This document shows positions 34,714 to 45,640 of a DNA stretch of 64,000 nt, piece after piece (position 1 is the stretch's first letter; the number at the start of each line of letters is the position of its first letter). The notes under the pieces were generated by a model. It had not been told where the DNA came from. It worked only from the letters and a program-made list of their open reading frames with translations, and did not search any database. This stretch comes from Riptortus pedestris (lineage: Eukaryota; Arthropoda; Insecta; Hemiptera; Alydidae). The stretch lies in NCBI GenBank assembly GCA_019009955.1, contig CM032228.1, positions 202,726,501 to 202,790,500 of the forward strand, read 5' to 3'. A program made the translations under genes and the position numbers.

Positions 34714-34926
34714 TTAGCAGATTTCCCCTTAAGAGAAATCAGCTATTGAGGTTGTACTCATGACGGAATTTTCGAAATTTCGTTCGTTAACGGCTGAAAT
34801 CGGACTAGTCGAAATATCTCCGTTACTATACGTCGGATCCAAAAATTGTACAGAATCAATCTTATTGCAAATTAAATTTACTATAAATATTGTTATATAC
34901 ATTTAACTTCACGTTATATATATATT

Positions 34927-34978
<52 letters not shown>

Positions 34979-35450
34979 ATCTATCCATATATTTGTCTAT
35001 TACCGCTGGAGCGGTCGCAATTTGTGTTTTATCGTTACAAAACTCGATATTTAGTCGTTTTGTGTAAAAAGAAAGATCAAGTTCGTTAACGGCTGAAATC
35101 GGACCAGGGGGAGGGGGGTTTAGAGGGGGAGAATTTTGAAAATTCGAAATATCTCCGTTATTATAAGTCGGATCGAAAAAGTGTATAGAATAAATCTTAT
35201 TGCAAATTAAATGTACTATAAATATTGTTATATACATTTATTCTCTATCTTGAATATTAACCGAGATATTTGCATTTTTTAGTTTTCAGCCTTCAGTAAA
35301 CCCCCACTTCTACTAGTGTTACATAAACAATACTCTTTTATATAATAAAAGATATTAATTGAAGCCTAAATACCAAATATTGTTTTCATTGAACTTTTAC
35401 TTTGTGAGATATATGCAAATATGTTCTGTTGACCCCCCCCTTCTTTTGTT
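34714..35450 (-). mobile_element. Family A tandem-core locus, type III
   Basis: Starts with the terminal hairpin in reverse (TAGCAGATTTCCCCTTAAGA). The tail then jumps directly into a first core lacking the AT tract (CGTTAACGGCTGAAATCGGA ... GTCGGATCC). After an AT tract (34934-34976) comes a second, complete core with TACCGCTGGAGCGGTCGCAA and a type III head ending CCCCCACTTCTACTAG (35305-35320). The linker CATTGAACTTTTACTTTGTG (35389-35408) is shared with 52473-52492 and, inverted, with 43597-43630. It is oriented tail-to-tail with 34002-34617. Confidence 0.85.
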
Positions 35451-35698
35451 TTTGAATTACTAAAATTTGAGGGATTGAGATAAAACTGATTCTGATTCAT
35501 TACAAATTACACCACTAGCTTTAGTAAATTGTTTTCAATAAAATTAATATGTTATATTCAAATATATTTCATTAATTGTTTGTCTTTCCGGTCTATCTAT
35601 GCAGCGCTACGAGGTTGGCTTGCCTGTTTGTTTACAATTCAGCCTTGTATTGTACATTTACTGAGCATTCACGGCTGTGTTACCTGTATGTATATTTA

Positions 35699-35763
35699 TC
35701 TATTGTAAACCTTCGTGTGGGAAATCTGCTTAGTTTACGCAGCCCCTGCGTGACGGACTTTTA
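35699..35763 (-). mobile_element. Family A solo head (5' terminal 65 nt)
   Basis: CTATTGTAAACCTTCGTGTG, GGAAATCTGCTTAG, then the perfect hairpin ACGCAG-CCC-CTGCGT and GACGGACTTTTA. The unit stands alone, with no core or tail within 200 bp on its element side in this orientation. Confidence 0.9.
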
Positions 35764-36719
35764 TGATTAATAATATTTAACTAAAATAAATACATTTAAT
35801 TCCATTTCAATTCCAAACATATTTCATTCTTCTCAATCATTATTGGCGCGAGAAGGGTTTAAAAGTGAAAACATTTTGTTCACTTTCCAAAAAGTGGAAG
35901 GTTTTTGTTAATGACCCCCAGATTGTAGTAGATCATTACAAAGGTGTCGTTACATACTCTTTAAAGATACTATCATTTGATTTCTAATTTCTAAAAGAGG
36001 AGATATTATATGGACCTTCGAAGTTAGAATATTCCTATTCCTCCATCAGTTTTCCAACGCTACTAATTTAAGGTTAAAATATTTTGCAACAAATATACAT
36101 ATTTTTTAATTTAATTTAGTTATCGCGAATAAGAATGTGAAATTGAAACATCGCGTTGGTTTTAGTGTCCGTAACTGCTCAAGAAGTATTGCCATGGTAG
36201 AAACTAGAATTTAATGTGGTTTACGCCATTAATTAAGATAAAGTTCGGTTGAAAGGTATGTCGTGTGGATCCAAATAGGGGCTGGATTTAACTCTAAATG
36301 ATTAGATTAAGGGGCTTAGGCCCATTGCCAAGTCCAAAGAATTCAAAACCAAGGATTTGGGACACTAGCGCCCTTCACTCAACCCTTATCTTTCCGCCAC
36401 AAGCATAAGAATTAAACTAAGCTTTTAAAAACCACATGGGTGACGAACACATTACATACGGTTCTTATCTGGCCTTCGAAAGCCATAAGGTAACCTTCAT
36501 TACTATGTTCATCATCATTCATTTTGGCGGTATTATTACGAATCGAATTACTAATACATAAATAACTTCGAAAGATTATGCTTTCCGTGTTAAACTAATA
36601 AATTACATACATGTAGTAATGTAGTACTATACCATCTTAATGATCTCAAGAGGCCTCCCCCCTCCCCATACTCAAAATGGTACCTTCAAATACTTTGTGA
36701 TATAATCGTTGTGACTTAT
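35764..36719. other. Unassigned DNA
   Basis: No gene recognised. 36240-36400 is slightly GC-richer without a coding frame. Confidence 0.5.
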
Positions 36720-36955
36720 AATATGCCCAAGAATTTGTATCTACATTATTTTTATGGCCTTGATATGACTTTTATTTTCAATTACCTCATTTAATATATC
36801 TTTCAGGTAGGTTTTCTTTTTGAGTCCAAATTGTTATAGCGTGCCAAATACACATTTCCTTTCATTCAAATCTATTATATTCTCTTTTGTAAAGTGTCCA
36901 ATTCTCGCTTCCAGCAGAACGAAAGGCATAAGAAACATTTTTCTGGTATCTATGT
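36720..36955 (+). repeat. LTR-like remnant related to 9153-9558
   Basis: TTTTGAGTCCAAATTGTTAT, AATACACATTTCCTTTC, TCTCTTTTGTAAAGTGTCCA and TCGCTTCCAG follow the same order as TTTTGAGCCCAAATTGTTGT, AATTTCCATTTCC, CCCTTTTGTGAAGAGTCCAA and TCGCTCCCGG in the LTR. The terminal TG/CA ends are lost. Confidence 0.5.
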
Positions 36956-39847
36956 TTATTTACTTGTTAGTTAAAATATTAATTTTGTATTGGAAAGCTT
37001 ACACAAGAAGCGAGACCCTTCTATACTATCACTGGCCTCAGTGATAATGCTTCCAACGTAGCAAAACTCCTTCAGTTTTAAACATATATGCCACATCTTA
37101 AAAATTCACAAAGTAAGGTGAAAAGACTTGTAAATTTATTCAAAAATATATATATATATATATATACATACAATTTTTTTAAATATCTTTAATTTTTATT
37201 TTTAAGAGATAAAGCATGAATATTTTATTAAATATTCGTAATACTCCCTTATAATACGTCGAGAAAACTTATTATCTTACGCCCACCTAAACCCTCCTTG
37301 ATAATCACTAATGCTCTCATAGCACAATACTTAGTAAATCACCGGCGTTGCGGGACTAATTTATGTAAATAAATGCACCATATCTTCACTTTCATTTTAG
37401 CAGGTACTCTTTAAGCACAATACTTTTGGGACAAGCATTATATAATTAAGCTTCTGTGAGTAGCACGAATCCTCTGTTACATTCACAAATATGACTCTTC
37501 TTCAGAATAAGATAATTTGAGACTTGTGTCCGGGATCGTTTCTTCTCCTCTGGTTTTCAGAATTAACAGCCTGTTTGACACGCCATATGCTAATCTCCAT
37601 CCAGCAGCAACCATTGGTCCTTGTATCACTTAGTGAATTTTGGCAGCAGCCACTCTGCACTGTTATTACAATTGTATAATCTTTAGCTCTGTAGATGACG
37701 GACTGTTGATAATCGTTAACCTCAGACAACCTAAGACTAGGAAAGAAACTGTGACTTGGAATATTTCTGGAGGTAATCTCTGGGAAAATATTTTTTTATT
37801 TAATTTCAAATTTTCTGGAGGGCCAAAATCAGAAGGTGTTAATCGGAGGGAGCTGGTGTAAGATGACAGCTAATCAGGAGAATAATGGGAGGAGGGCTGA
37901 GTGGAATGAGAGTGAGCAGGTGTGCCGAGCGAATGCGTGTGTAAGAGTGATTAACTGTAGAGGGAGAGGCGGCGTTGAAAGGGAGCTAGGCAGAATGACG
38001 GAAGGGTTTATACCGGGAGTAAATCCATGCAAGGTATTGGCAGCCAGGGTGAAATGGAGCGTGCTTCCACCAGCCTCCCTTCAATATACCCCCAAGGTTC
38101 ATCCAATAATCTCGCACATAATGACAAGCTTACCTTGAACCATTCATGAAAACCCAACGGAATTTATAATTGAAGGATGAAACGAGTTGCATAATTCTAA
38201 TACAAAATATTTGAAAGTCTTCCTTTGCTCCCTAAAAATACATCAATCCATAGAAGGACTGTACACAGACTAGCTGCCTGAGTAGAATTGATTGTGAGTT
38301 AGTGAAGGAAGATGTTGCGTTAAGAAGGCGAAAACCAACTCTCCAAATGAATATTTTATGATAGGTTTTGTCATTTCTTTTACTCTTCACTTACGTGGAA
38401 CGCTAGAGGCGTATGCTACATAATCATAGCACATTTCAAAAGTGCTGGTGTAATTCGAAGATGGCGTCAATACATCTCCCTGACTAAGAACCCCAGGTGA
38501 CGCCGATGGCTGTGCGGGATAATTCAGTATTACCCTAAGAATAAAGGGAGGGGAAAAAATAGATGGAGGTTACATGACTGCATGGGAAGAAATTAATTCA
38601 TCAGTTAGCTACAAGAGAGCACGGACATCGTGAAATAATTAGTCCGAGGAGTCTGATACTTTGAGATGGCGACAACAGGCAAGCAAGCGGCTGCTAGTCA
38701 TCTGCGCACTAGGAAAAAGGGGACCGTCAATACGTAGGTGAGTACTCTCAGCAGGTTCCTTGGTTAACGGGGGTTGTACGGCGAGTCGAACGCTCTCTAC
38801 GTAAGCATTCTGATTGCGAATCTTTCTTGGTAACGGCTAAAGGTCTTTAAGGTGTAGAATAATTTAGGTACCCGTCTTTCTTAGCGTCTTTTCAGATCCT
38901 AAGTGAACTGTACCGGATGGTGACAATGCCACACATTGCGGTACCGTATCAGCTGAGTGTTTCATATATATGGCGTAGGATTACAATTTTACCGGCTTTT
39001 AGCAGCTCGGTCAGTGAGCTATGAGATTGGCGAATTATTCCTTCTCCTGGGACACTCAGCATTGAGAGGCAACTGAGCAACTACTTGAATAAAAAATTAG
39101 CTTTCTTCCGTCTGTAATGTCAACAGTAGGAAATCTATCATAAGCATAGACAAAGTCTGCTAAAATGCTGAGGAACACTAGGTCGATTGCAGAGGCAGGG
39201 GTGACCAAGAAAATCTCTACTTTAGAAAATTTACAATCGGAATACTGTGCATAAGAACGAGATTATGACTATCATGTAACATTTCTTTAACATCAATTTA
39301 TTGCTAAGTTATAAGTACATTCACTGTTCGCATAATGTTCCAGGTTATTGTGTAATACTAGATAGAAATCTTGGTAGATTTGAAAGGTGAGACGACTCCC
39401 TTATAAATGATTTCCTCAATACTCGTCTTTTCCTCGAAGGGAAGTAAACGAGAGAGGTGTAATCCGCTTATCGAGACACATATCAGGTAACATGCTCTAT
39501 AAGTCTTCCACGTGAGAAAATCGTGTCGCATGTCTCTGAAATCTTCTTAACTAAACTCAAATAATGACTGTTTTGTCGGGTGAAATGCACGTTGTTGCCG
39601 CCTACTCGTCAAATAATAACTAATTTTTAAATCTTCTTCGACAGGGCTCAAATTCCATGCATGCTCGTCATAAATAACTATAAGATAGAACTTGTACAGG
39701 AGAAAATGTTTATTGAATACTGAATTTTAGAAGAAACTGGATCTCTCACGCCATATATCTCGTGGTGTAAAGACTGGCTTCAAGTGGCAGATGTTACCGT
39801 AAATAGGAAGGCTCGATTTGTACAGAAATGTGCAAACAAAGGAAGAA
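36956..39847. other. Unassigned DNA, GC-richer than its surroundings at 37500-39250
   Basis: No family A or B sequence in almost 2.9 kb and a higher GC content than flanking DNA. Open frames are short: 37836-38138 on plus (100 codons, Cys/Arg-rich start, no known domain) and small overlapping frames at 37502-37861. A donor-like AGGTGAGTA is at 38734. This could be unique sequence such as a distal exon or regulatory DNA, but nothing can be named. Confidence 0.4.
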
Positions 39848-40020
39848 GTAACTGGGTCATAGGGTCATATCCCTTTGCCTTCTACATAACAACAATCGAT
39901 AATAAAGGCGGCAGGTAAAGTACAGACAATTCCACTCAAGGAAAACATTTTACAGACACCCTTCAGTCAAGTGTAGCCTGCATAACTTGACTAGTGATAG
40001 GCATTAGGTAGCCTAAGTAT
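39848..40020 (-). repeat. Family B fragment
   Basis: CCCTTTGCCTTCTACATAAC, ATAATAAAGGCGGC, AGACAATTCCACTC, TGTAGCCTGCATAACTTGAC and TAGTGATAGGCATTAG match the first two thirds of family B in reverse. The TATCTAACAACTC block is missing. Confidence 0.65.
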
Positions 40021-41050
40021 GCAATATAAAACTTGATTATGAAAATATGACCTATATAAATTCACTTTAACAATGATATCATCAAAGGTCAATATACAGA
40101 CAAATTCAAATGGTATATAAAACCATTTTATTGATCGATTACTTTCGCATGTTTGACAATTATCAATAGCACCACACAACAAAAGGTAAATAAAACAATT
40201 CTTCTTGTTTATATAAAATGTTCTTTAGAAATGATATTATTAAAGGCACGAAACATATGGGGCAAATGATGATTAATGATTCACCATTAATGAAAGAATT
40301 TTAATTAAAACAATAAGTCAGAAGAGTTATTAACAAATATATTAAAGCTGTATGTACCCTCTCTTTATCATTGTTCTAGAGGGGATGAAGTATTTTAGTT
40401 AATATTCTGTTGTTTAGAAACGAAAAAAAAGTGCTTGAGGAATTCTTGGTATTAGGGAGAAATTCTTGGCCACCTCGAGGATTTTCACGCGTCCTTTAAT
40501 TAAGGAATTTCTTCCTTCACATCATTCGAACCTTCACGGATAACGAGCTGAAGAGTCTCACTTTTAGGAAGATCATTTATTTTTACGTTAATGAAATATT
40601 AATTATATTACATAATTAATAATGTTTCTTTTACTTATTACTTTAAACGAACATCAAAACGACGATTTTCTCATTTATCAGTGTTTTAATAAGGAAAACA
40701 ACAATATGTAGTGTCTCAAATTATTAATGGAATAAAGGTAATCCACAAAAATATAACAATTCACAATAAATCAAGAATTAATATTTGAAAGCATTAGGGA
40801 ACTATGATAAATAAATAAAGATTATACATATAGTACCTGTAAAAGCAACTGCTCTTTATAATCACTTAAAAGAAAAAACTAAAACGTTGATTTAGGAGGT
40901 ATCTATTCAAAATGCACTTATTACTTATTATACGTTTTGGTGCGAAAACTATGAACAGTGTAAAGACATTTCACAAACGGTTAAAAACAGCAGGCCCAAG
41001 TTATCCATTTATTTATTTACTACTTTTGTTTTATGTAATACCTTAAAAAA
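40021..41050. other. Unassigned AT-rich DNA
   Basis: Nothing recognised. Confidence 0.5.
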
Positions 41051-41262
41051 GGCGTGAGTTAAGGCGTTGGTCTTAATCACATATGGTAAGCCTAGAGTGG
41101 CAGGTTCGATTCCCGCCCTGAGCAGTTGAAATATATTTGGTGATGGAAACATTAAATAAATTTCTTAGTCCCACCCTGGGTAGAAACGGGTGGTTCCCTG
41201 TAGACAACCCGTCCCAATTAGCCAAGTAGCATAAAGTGGAGGTAAATAATAATAATAAAAAA
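41051..41262 (+). mobile_element. tRNA-derived SINE
   Basis: A tRNA-like head runs from about 41051 to 41125 with a clear B box GGTTCGATTCC (41103-41113) within a T-arm-like GGCAGGTTCGATTCCCGCC. The A box region (GGCGTTGGTCTTAATC) is weak. A tRNA-unrelated body (ACCCTGGGTAGAAACGGGTG, GTTCCCTGTAGACAACCCG) ends in an (AAT)n tail at 41246-41258. The layout is that of cephalopod and other mollusc tRNA-derived SINEs transcribed by RNA polymerase III and moved by a LINE. It lacks a proper acceptor stem and CCA, so it is not a functional tRNA gene. Confidence 0.75.
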
Positions 41263-43009
41263 ACCCTTAAAAAATGTCAATTTCTAACAATTACCTTTAA
41301 TATAGCAAAGTTAGGGGTTATTATAAGCCATTAAGGTGATTAAAATGACATGGACGAAGTGCACTTATTCTCGAAATGTTTGTAAAGAGCTCACGTTCGA
41401 GAGTTTGACTTACTCCCGATTTGTCTATTCTGTTTGTGAACTAAGTATTCATAAGAATAGTGGCCCCAAACCCGTAGCTCTGGCATCTATTTATACAGCA
41501 AAGAACCTGCTGTGCTTTAATAAGAAATTGGTGGGAAGACTTCATGTCGTTAAGGCCTGCTCCCCAGATCTGCACTCCCACATCCGGCAACATATGAATT
41601 ATAAGTATTCATTATTGGACTTCCAAATATTAGGAGCAATGCCCCTTTCCCACCGTGAAACAAGTATGCTTACAACGTTATGTCTGATAAATAGAGGTTA
41701 GAAATTTCTGTTCCAGCAAGCATCTATCATGGCCGACTATAATTTGCAGTGCCTGAGACCAGACGGAGTACGCTGAGCCACATCGTATGATCTGCACTCC
41801 AGGCCTTTGGAGCAGAAGCTCTATAATACCTTTTAAATGAGTAATAACAACCATTAGGAATTAAATAATTATGATGATTAGCATATATATTTTAACACCA
41901 ATCTGTCAGATTGTTTATTTAAGCATAAATAAAGAGTTGAGTCTGAAGGAAATTAATTATCCTTGTTGAACTCATTTCTTGTATTCGTGATAATTACAAA
42001 AGCTAAGTAAGTACATACACTAGAGAACAGCGAAAAGCATGGTAATTATGTAATTTCTTCCTTCTCCGCCCTTCTGAAAAGTTCAAGCTTGGGCCCTGAG
42101 AAAGTTGGACCACAGAGTATCGTTTAATTTAGGAAAGTATGAATTGATTTCATGAATAGGAATTTCAAAACTATAAATATTGAATTATCAGTTCAGAAGA
42201 ATCATCAATATATTTTACTTGAATGGGAGCGAAGTAATTAAAAAGTTTAAGAGCCCTTTAACACAATGGCCAGTAAGAACTGACAGCGGAAACGAAAACC
42301 GATAGAACCAAACTTCTCCGAATATCGACCATTAAATATTTTAGAAGATAATAATGACTTGATTAATTCCGTTCAAGAGATGTAATTTACATCAAATCTA
42401 TTCGTTCACTTAAAATGTTATAATTTATTAAGGATAAAGACAATTAAAGTTAAAATGCCATTATAAACATGATTCTGTAACGCCTCATTTAAAGCTGATG
42501 ACTCTAAAAGCGCCCAAAAAAATATTACTATTATAATACAATACATAAACCAACAATAACATTGTTAATACTTTGTCCAAAGCCCATACGTACGCTGCAA
42601 ATATTTACAGCTTCCAACTTTTTCATATTTCTCTATACGAGCATGATTCTGAGCTAGGATCTATGTGAAGTGATTTTTCTTACATAATATATTTAAATAA
42701 TTAAACTTTGAAGATTTGTTTTATTTATTATTATATTTCAAGTTTTATTTACATCACATTATATTTATACTTTCATTCAATATTTAATGGAAAAGGTATT
42801 TTATTAGTTGTATCATTAGCAGTAATCCCCAATTATGGTAATTTCTATCCTAGAAATGAAGAGTGAGTGGGCAGAAGCGCAATTATATTGGACAGAATCC
42901 AATTTTAATATTATGTTAATACAGTGTTTTCTCTAATGAAATATTTTATTTAGCAGAGTATAAGTCACTAACTAAGTGAAAAACATCCAAATATCACTCT
43001 ATAGGAGCT
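41263..43009. other. Unassigned DNA
   Basis: A 121-codon plus-strand frame at 41336-41701 is the longest in the window, but its sequence (start MIKMTWTKCTYSRNVCKELT) shows no domain, signal or repeat and nothing recognisable follows. The surrounding 41400-41830 is GC-richer and carries GATCTGCACTCC twice (41567, 41789). It is perhaps an unclassified repeat. Confidence 0.4.
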
Positions 43010-43041
43010 CCTTGGATGGTCCATCAAGGACTAAGTAGTCC
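43010..43041. repeat. Two adjoining short hairpins
   Basis: CCTTGGATGG (43010-43019) pairs with CCATCAAGG (43021-43029) with one bulge. GGACTA (43028-43033) pairs with TAGTCC (43036-43041). The two overlap by two bases. Confidence 0.6.
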
Positions 43042-43596
43042 ATAGAGATGCAATTACTATACCCGTTTAATTTTACATTGAGGTTTAGAGAAAAATAAGA
43101 GCACGATCTAAGACTTACAACTCACAAGGAGATGATACACGCACTTCATGATGTGGCAAGTTAATAAGATAAAATCATTAATAACTTCACTAGGCAGTGG
43201 AGGTATTGAGAAGGAAGGTACCGTTCTTAATATGATAAGATGGAGCATGGTATTTAAAGTAATTTTTTTCTAATATTTTCTCATTTAAATTTAACCTGGA
43301 TGGCCATGCCTTGTGCTTCATGACTTTGATGGAAGTTAACAACCTGGAAGCTCCCTGCCATATGAGTGGTGGCATTAGAGGCAGACGTTTCATACTTCTT
43401 TATTCGAGTTCTATTCATTTGCGTCACGAAGCTGTGTAAGTTTTCCTTCTTCTAACCTCATCCCCCCCCCAGCATAGTCCGATTTCAGCCACATGCAGGT
43501 ACTTCCACTTGAAACGGTAAGAATTTAATAATAAAAAAAAAAGCATGTAGTCTACAACGTAAACTCTTAATAGATCACCACTTTGAGTAAACCTCA
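43042..43596. other. Unassigned DNA with a possible family A scrap
   Basis: CCCCCCCAGCATAGTCCGAT then TTCAGCCACATGCAGG (43462-43497) resembles the family A core segment CCCACTGGTCCGATTTCAGC. Otherwise nothing is recognised. Confidence 0.4.
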
Positions 43597-43900
43597 AGCA
43601 GTAAAAGTACAATGAAAACAATAAATTTTATTTAGGCTTGGAATAGAATGTTTCATGACATTTCAGTTTATTTATTTATATGAAATCAGGAGAAGTCGGG
43701 GCTTCATGAAGAGTGGATTCGAATGAATGGGAATATCTACATTAATATCCGAGATGTGAAAACAATGTATAGAGCAACATTATAAAAAAAAAATTAAATT
43801 TGCCACAAGATTGGGTATATAGAATTTTTCGATTTGCCACATACTAACGGACGCATTTTGAGTCAAACAAGAATTCTGGGCACTAGAACGTCAACAGACA

Positions 43901-43902
<2 letters not shown>

Positions 43903-43980
<78 letters not shown>
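43903..43980. repeat. (CA)n microsatellite in family A
   Basis: About 78 bases of CA with one CG interruption, at the position normally held by (AT)n. Confidence 0.95.
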
Positions 43981-43981
<1 letters not shown>

Positions 43982-43986
<5 letters not shown>

Positions 43987-44072
43987 TATATTATTTTGAA
44001 CGGTATTATAGTATATATATATCAAAATAATATATATCTATATAATATATATATAGATATATATTATTTTGA
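43982..44072. repeat. Inverted and direct triplication of an 18-mer
   Basis: AGATATATATTATTTTGA occurs at 43982-43999, its exact reverse complement at 44022-44039 and again directly at 44055-44072. The 18-mer spans the junction of microsatellite and tail of family A. Confidence 0.9.
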
Positions 44073-44171
44073 ACGGACGTTATTTTCGTCATATCCTAGG
44101 TAGGAACCATGGATACTTCATGATGTTCAACCTCAAAGGCTTCCCGGCTTCCCTTAAGATAAATCTACTAA

Positions 44172-44905
44172 AAGGCAATTTGTTTTTGGCTACTGAAAAG
44201 AAATAATGTCCGGGAACCGAAAAAAACCCCTTTATTTCCAAGTTTCGACTGACTGATTCTATTAAGTGACATCAGTACAGTTTGGTAATCTCTTGGTTTC
44301 TTATAGTTCAGCAAACAACCTAACGTCAGGCAACATAAATATCCAGGTAAATACAGTGAATGGATTTAAAATGGTAAATGCTTGATAAAATTTTGACAGA
44401 ATGAGGGGTAGAGCAATAGCAGTAGTACTGAAAATGTGAAATTGCGATTATGTTAAGTTAAGATAAATCGACGCAAATTTGAAAAAAAAGTTATCCCCGG
44501 TTTTACGCCTAGCTCTTTTCCAACCGCCAAGCTTAGCAACTTATCTCCAACACTGCGACAAGTTGGAACAGTCTCAGTGGATAAATTGGAAAAATTATTT
44601 TGCGTCCCCCAGAAACTGAGAAAAGTTTTGGAATGGGCGATTTCTCAACGTGATAAATTACTTTCAATCCATTCATAATACCACGGGGAACAACCATGTG
44701 CTCTAATTCCAGTCGTGAAATTCGACTTGTAAAAAAGTCCAAAGAAGCTAAAGGTACGAATACTAAGCTCATTTCCCTCGCGCCGTTAACAAATAAAACT
44801 TGAAACTTAGCATGGAAATGAGGTCATATCTATATAACAGTGATTATCTACTACATCTTTTAATGTAGTAGGAAGAATAAATTCACAATTCAAGAATGAA
44901 TATAA
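44172..44905. other. Unassigned DNA
   Basis: A 79-codon minus-strand frame at 44533-44772 has a mixed hydrophobic composition but no recognised domain. Nothing else is seen. Confidence 0.45.
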
Positions 44906-45640
44906 AAAATGTCGTCACACAGGGAAGCGTAAAATAAGCAGATTTTCCACTTGCAGCAACGACACACAGCTTATCGTATTTCATAATCTATCCTTTATTT
45001 CTTCCATAGTGAGAAAATTATAAATTTAAATTTACGCTGAAAATGGTATATTTGGTGATGCAGTAACTTAAAGTAAAAATTATGCTACAAATTTACTGAA
45101 GGGAGGGAAAATATAAAAATGCAAATATCTAGGTTAATATTCGAAATAATGAAAAGGTTTATAGAACAATAACTGTAGTGAGTGCTTAGCAAGATTGGCT
45201 CTAAAACATTTTTCAGTCAGACTCATAATAATGGAGATATTATATGGCAGATCAAATAAACGGGTGAAGAACGTAAAATCTTAATTGATGATCACATCAC
45301 ACAATGTGTTTACATGATTCACACGTGGTATAGGTCTGTTGAAAATCATATTTTTATTCAAGCTTGGAATAAGAAGTGTAATATATTGTCTAATTATTAG
45401 CGTGCGATAACTAAGAGTGGAGGTTTACTAAAGGCTGAAAATAGATAGGGAAAACGTCTATAGAAAATTAAGTTTGCAATAAGATTGGTTATATTCAATT
45501 TTTCGATCCAATTCAAAATAACGAAGGTGTATCCAATTTGGGAATGGATTTCAGCCATTAGCGATTTTTTTTTTCGTTTAGCTTTACATGAAACGCTTAT
45601 ATACCGAGTTGGGAAATTATTAATTAATAAAAAAAAATAC
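44906..45640 (+). mobile_element. Family A tandem fragments: head, core, core
   Basis: A worn 5' head (GTCGTCACACAGGGAAGCGT then AATAAGCAGATTTTCCAC, 44917-44953), a core fragment at 45115-45245 (AAATGCAAATATCTAGGTTA), a type III linker/head (AAGCTTGGAATAAG, GAGTGGAGGTTTACTAAAGG at 45415-45434) and a second core fragment to 45640 (ATACCGAGTTGGGAAATTA). The tail is absent. Confidence 0.72.

Larger units (their letters stand above)
43597..44171 (+). mobile_element. Family A repeat, type III with linker and a (CA)n core
   Basis: Linker GTACAATGAAAACAATAAAT (43608-43627) and TTTAGGCTTGGAATAG, head GAAGTCGGGGCTTCATGAAG, a diverged core, then (CA)n instead of (AT)n, then two copies of TTATTTTGAACGG, the tail CTAGGTAGGAACCATGG and a decayed terminal hairpin ending TAAATCTACTAA. 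Confidence 0.78.

Noticed and set aside
41051..41125. Functional tRNA gene
   Set aside because: The B box is good, but the acceptor stem, A box and anticodon arm do not fold and an unrelated body plus AAT tail follows, so it is a SINE.
41336..41701. Longest open frame (121 codons) as a gene
   Set aside because: No domain, signal or repeat, no neighbouring coding signal; length is within chance for a GC-richer patch. Kept only as a note.
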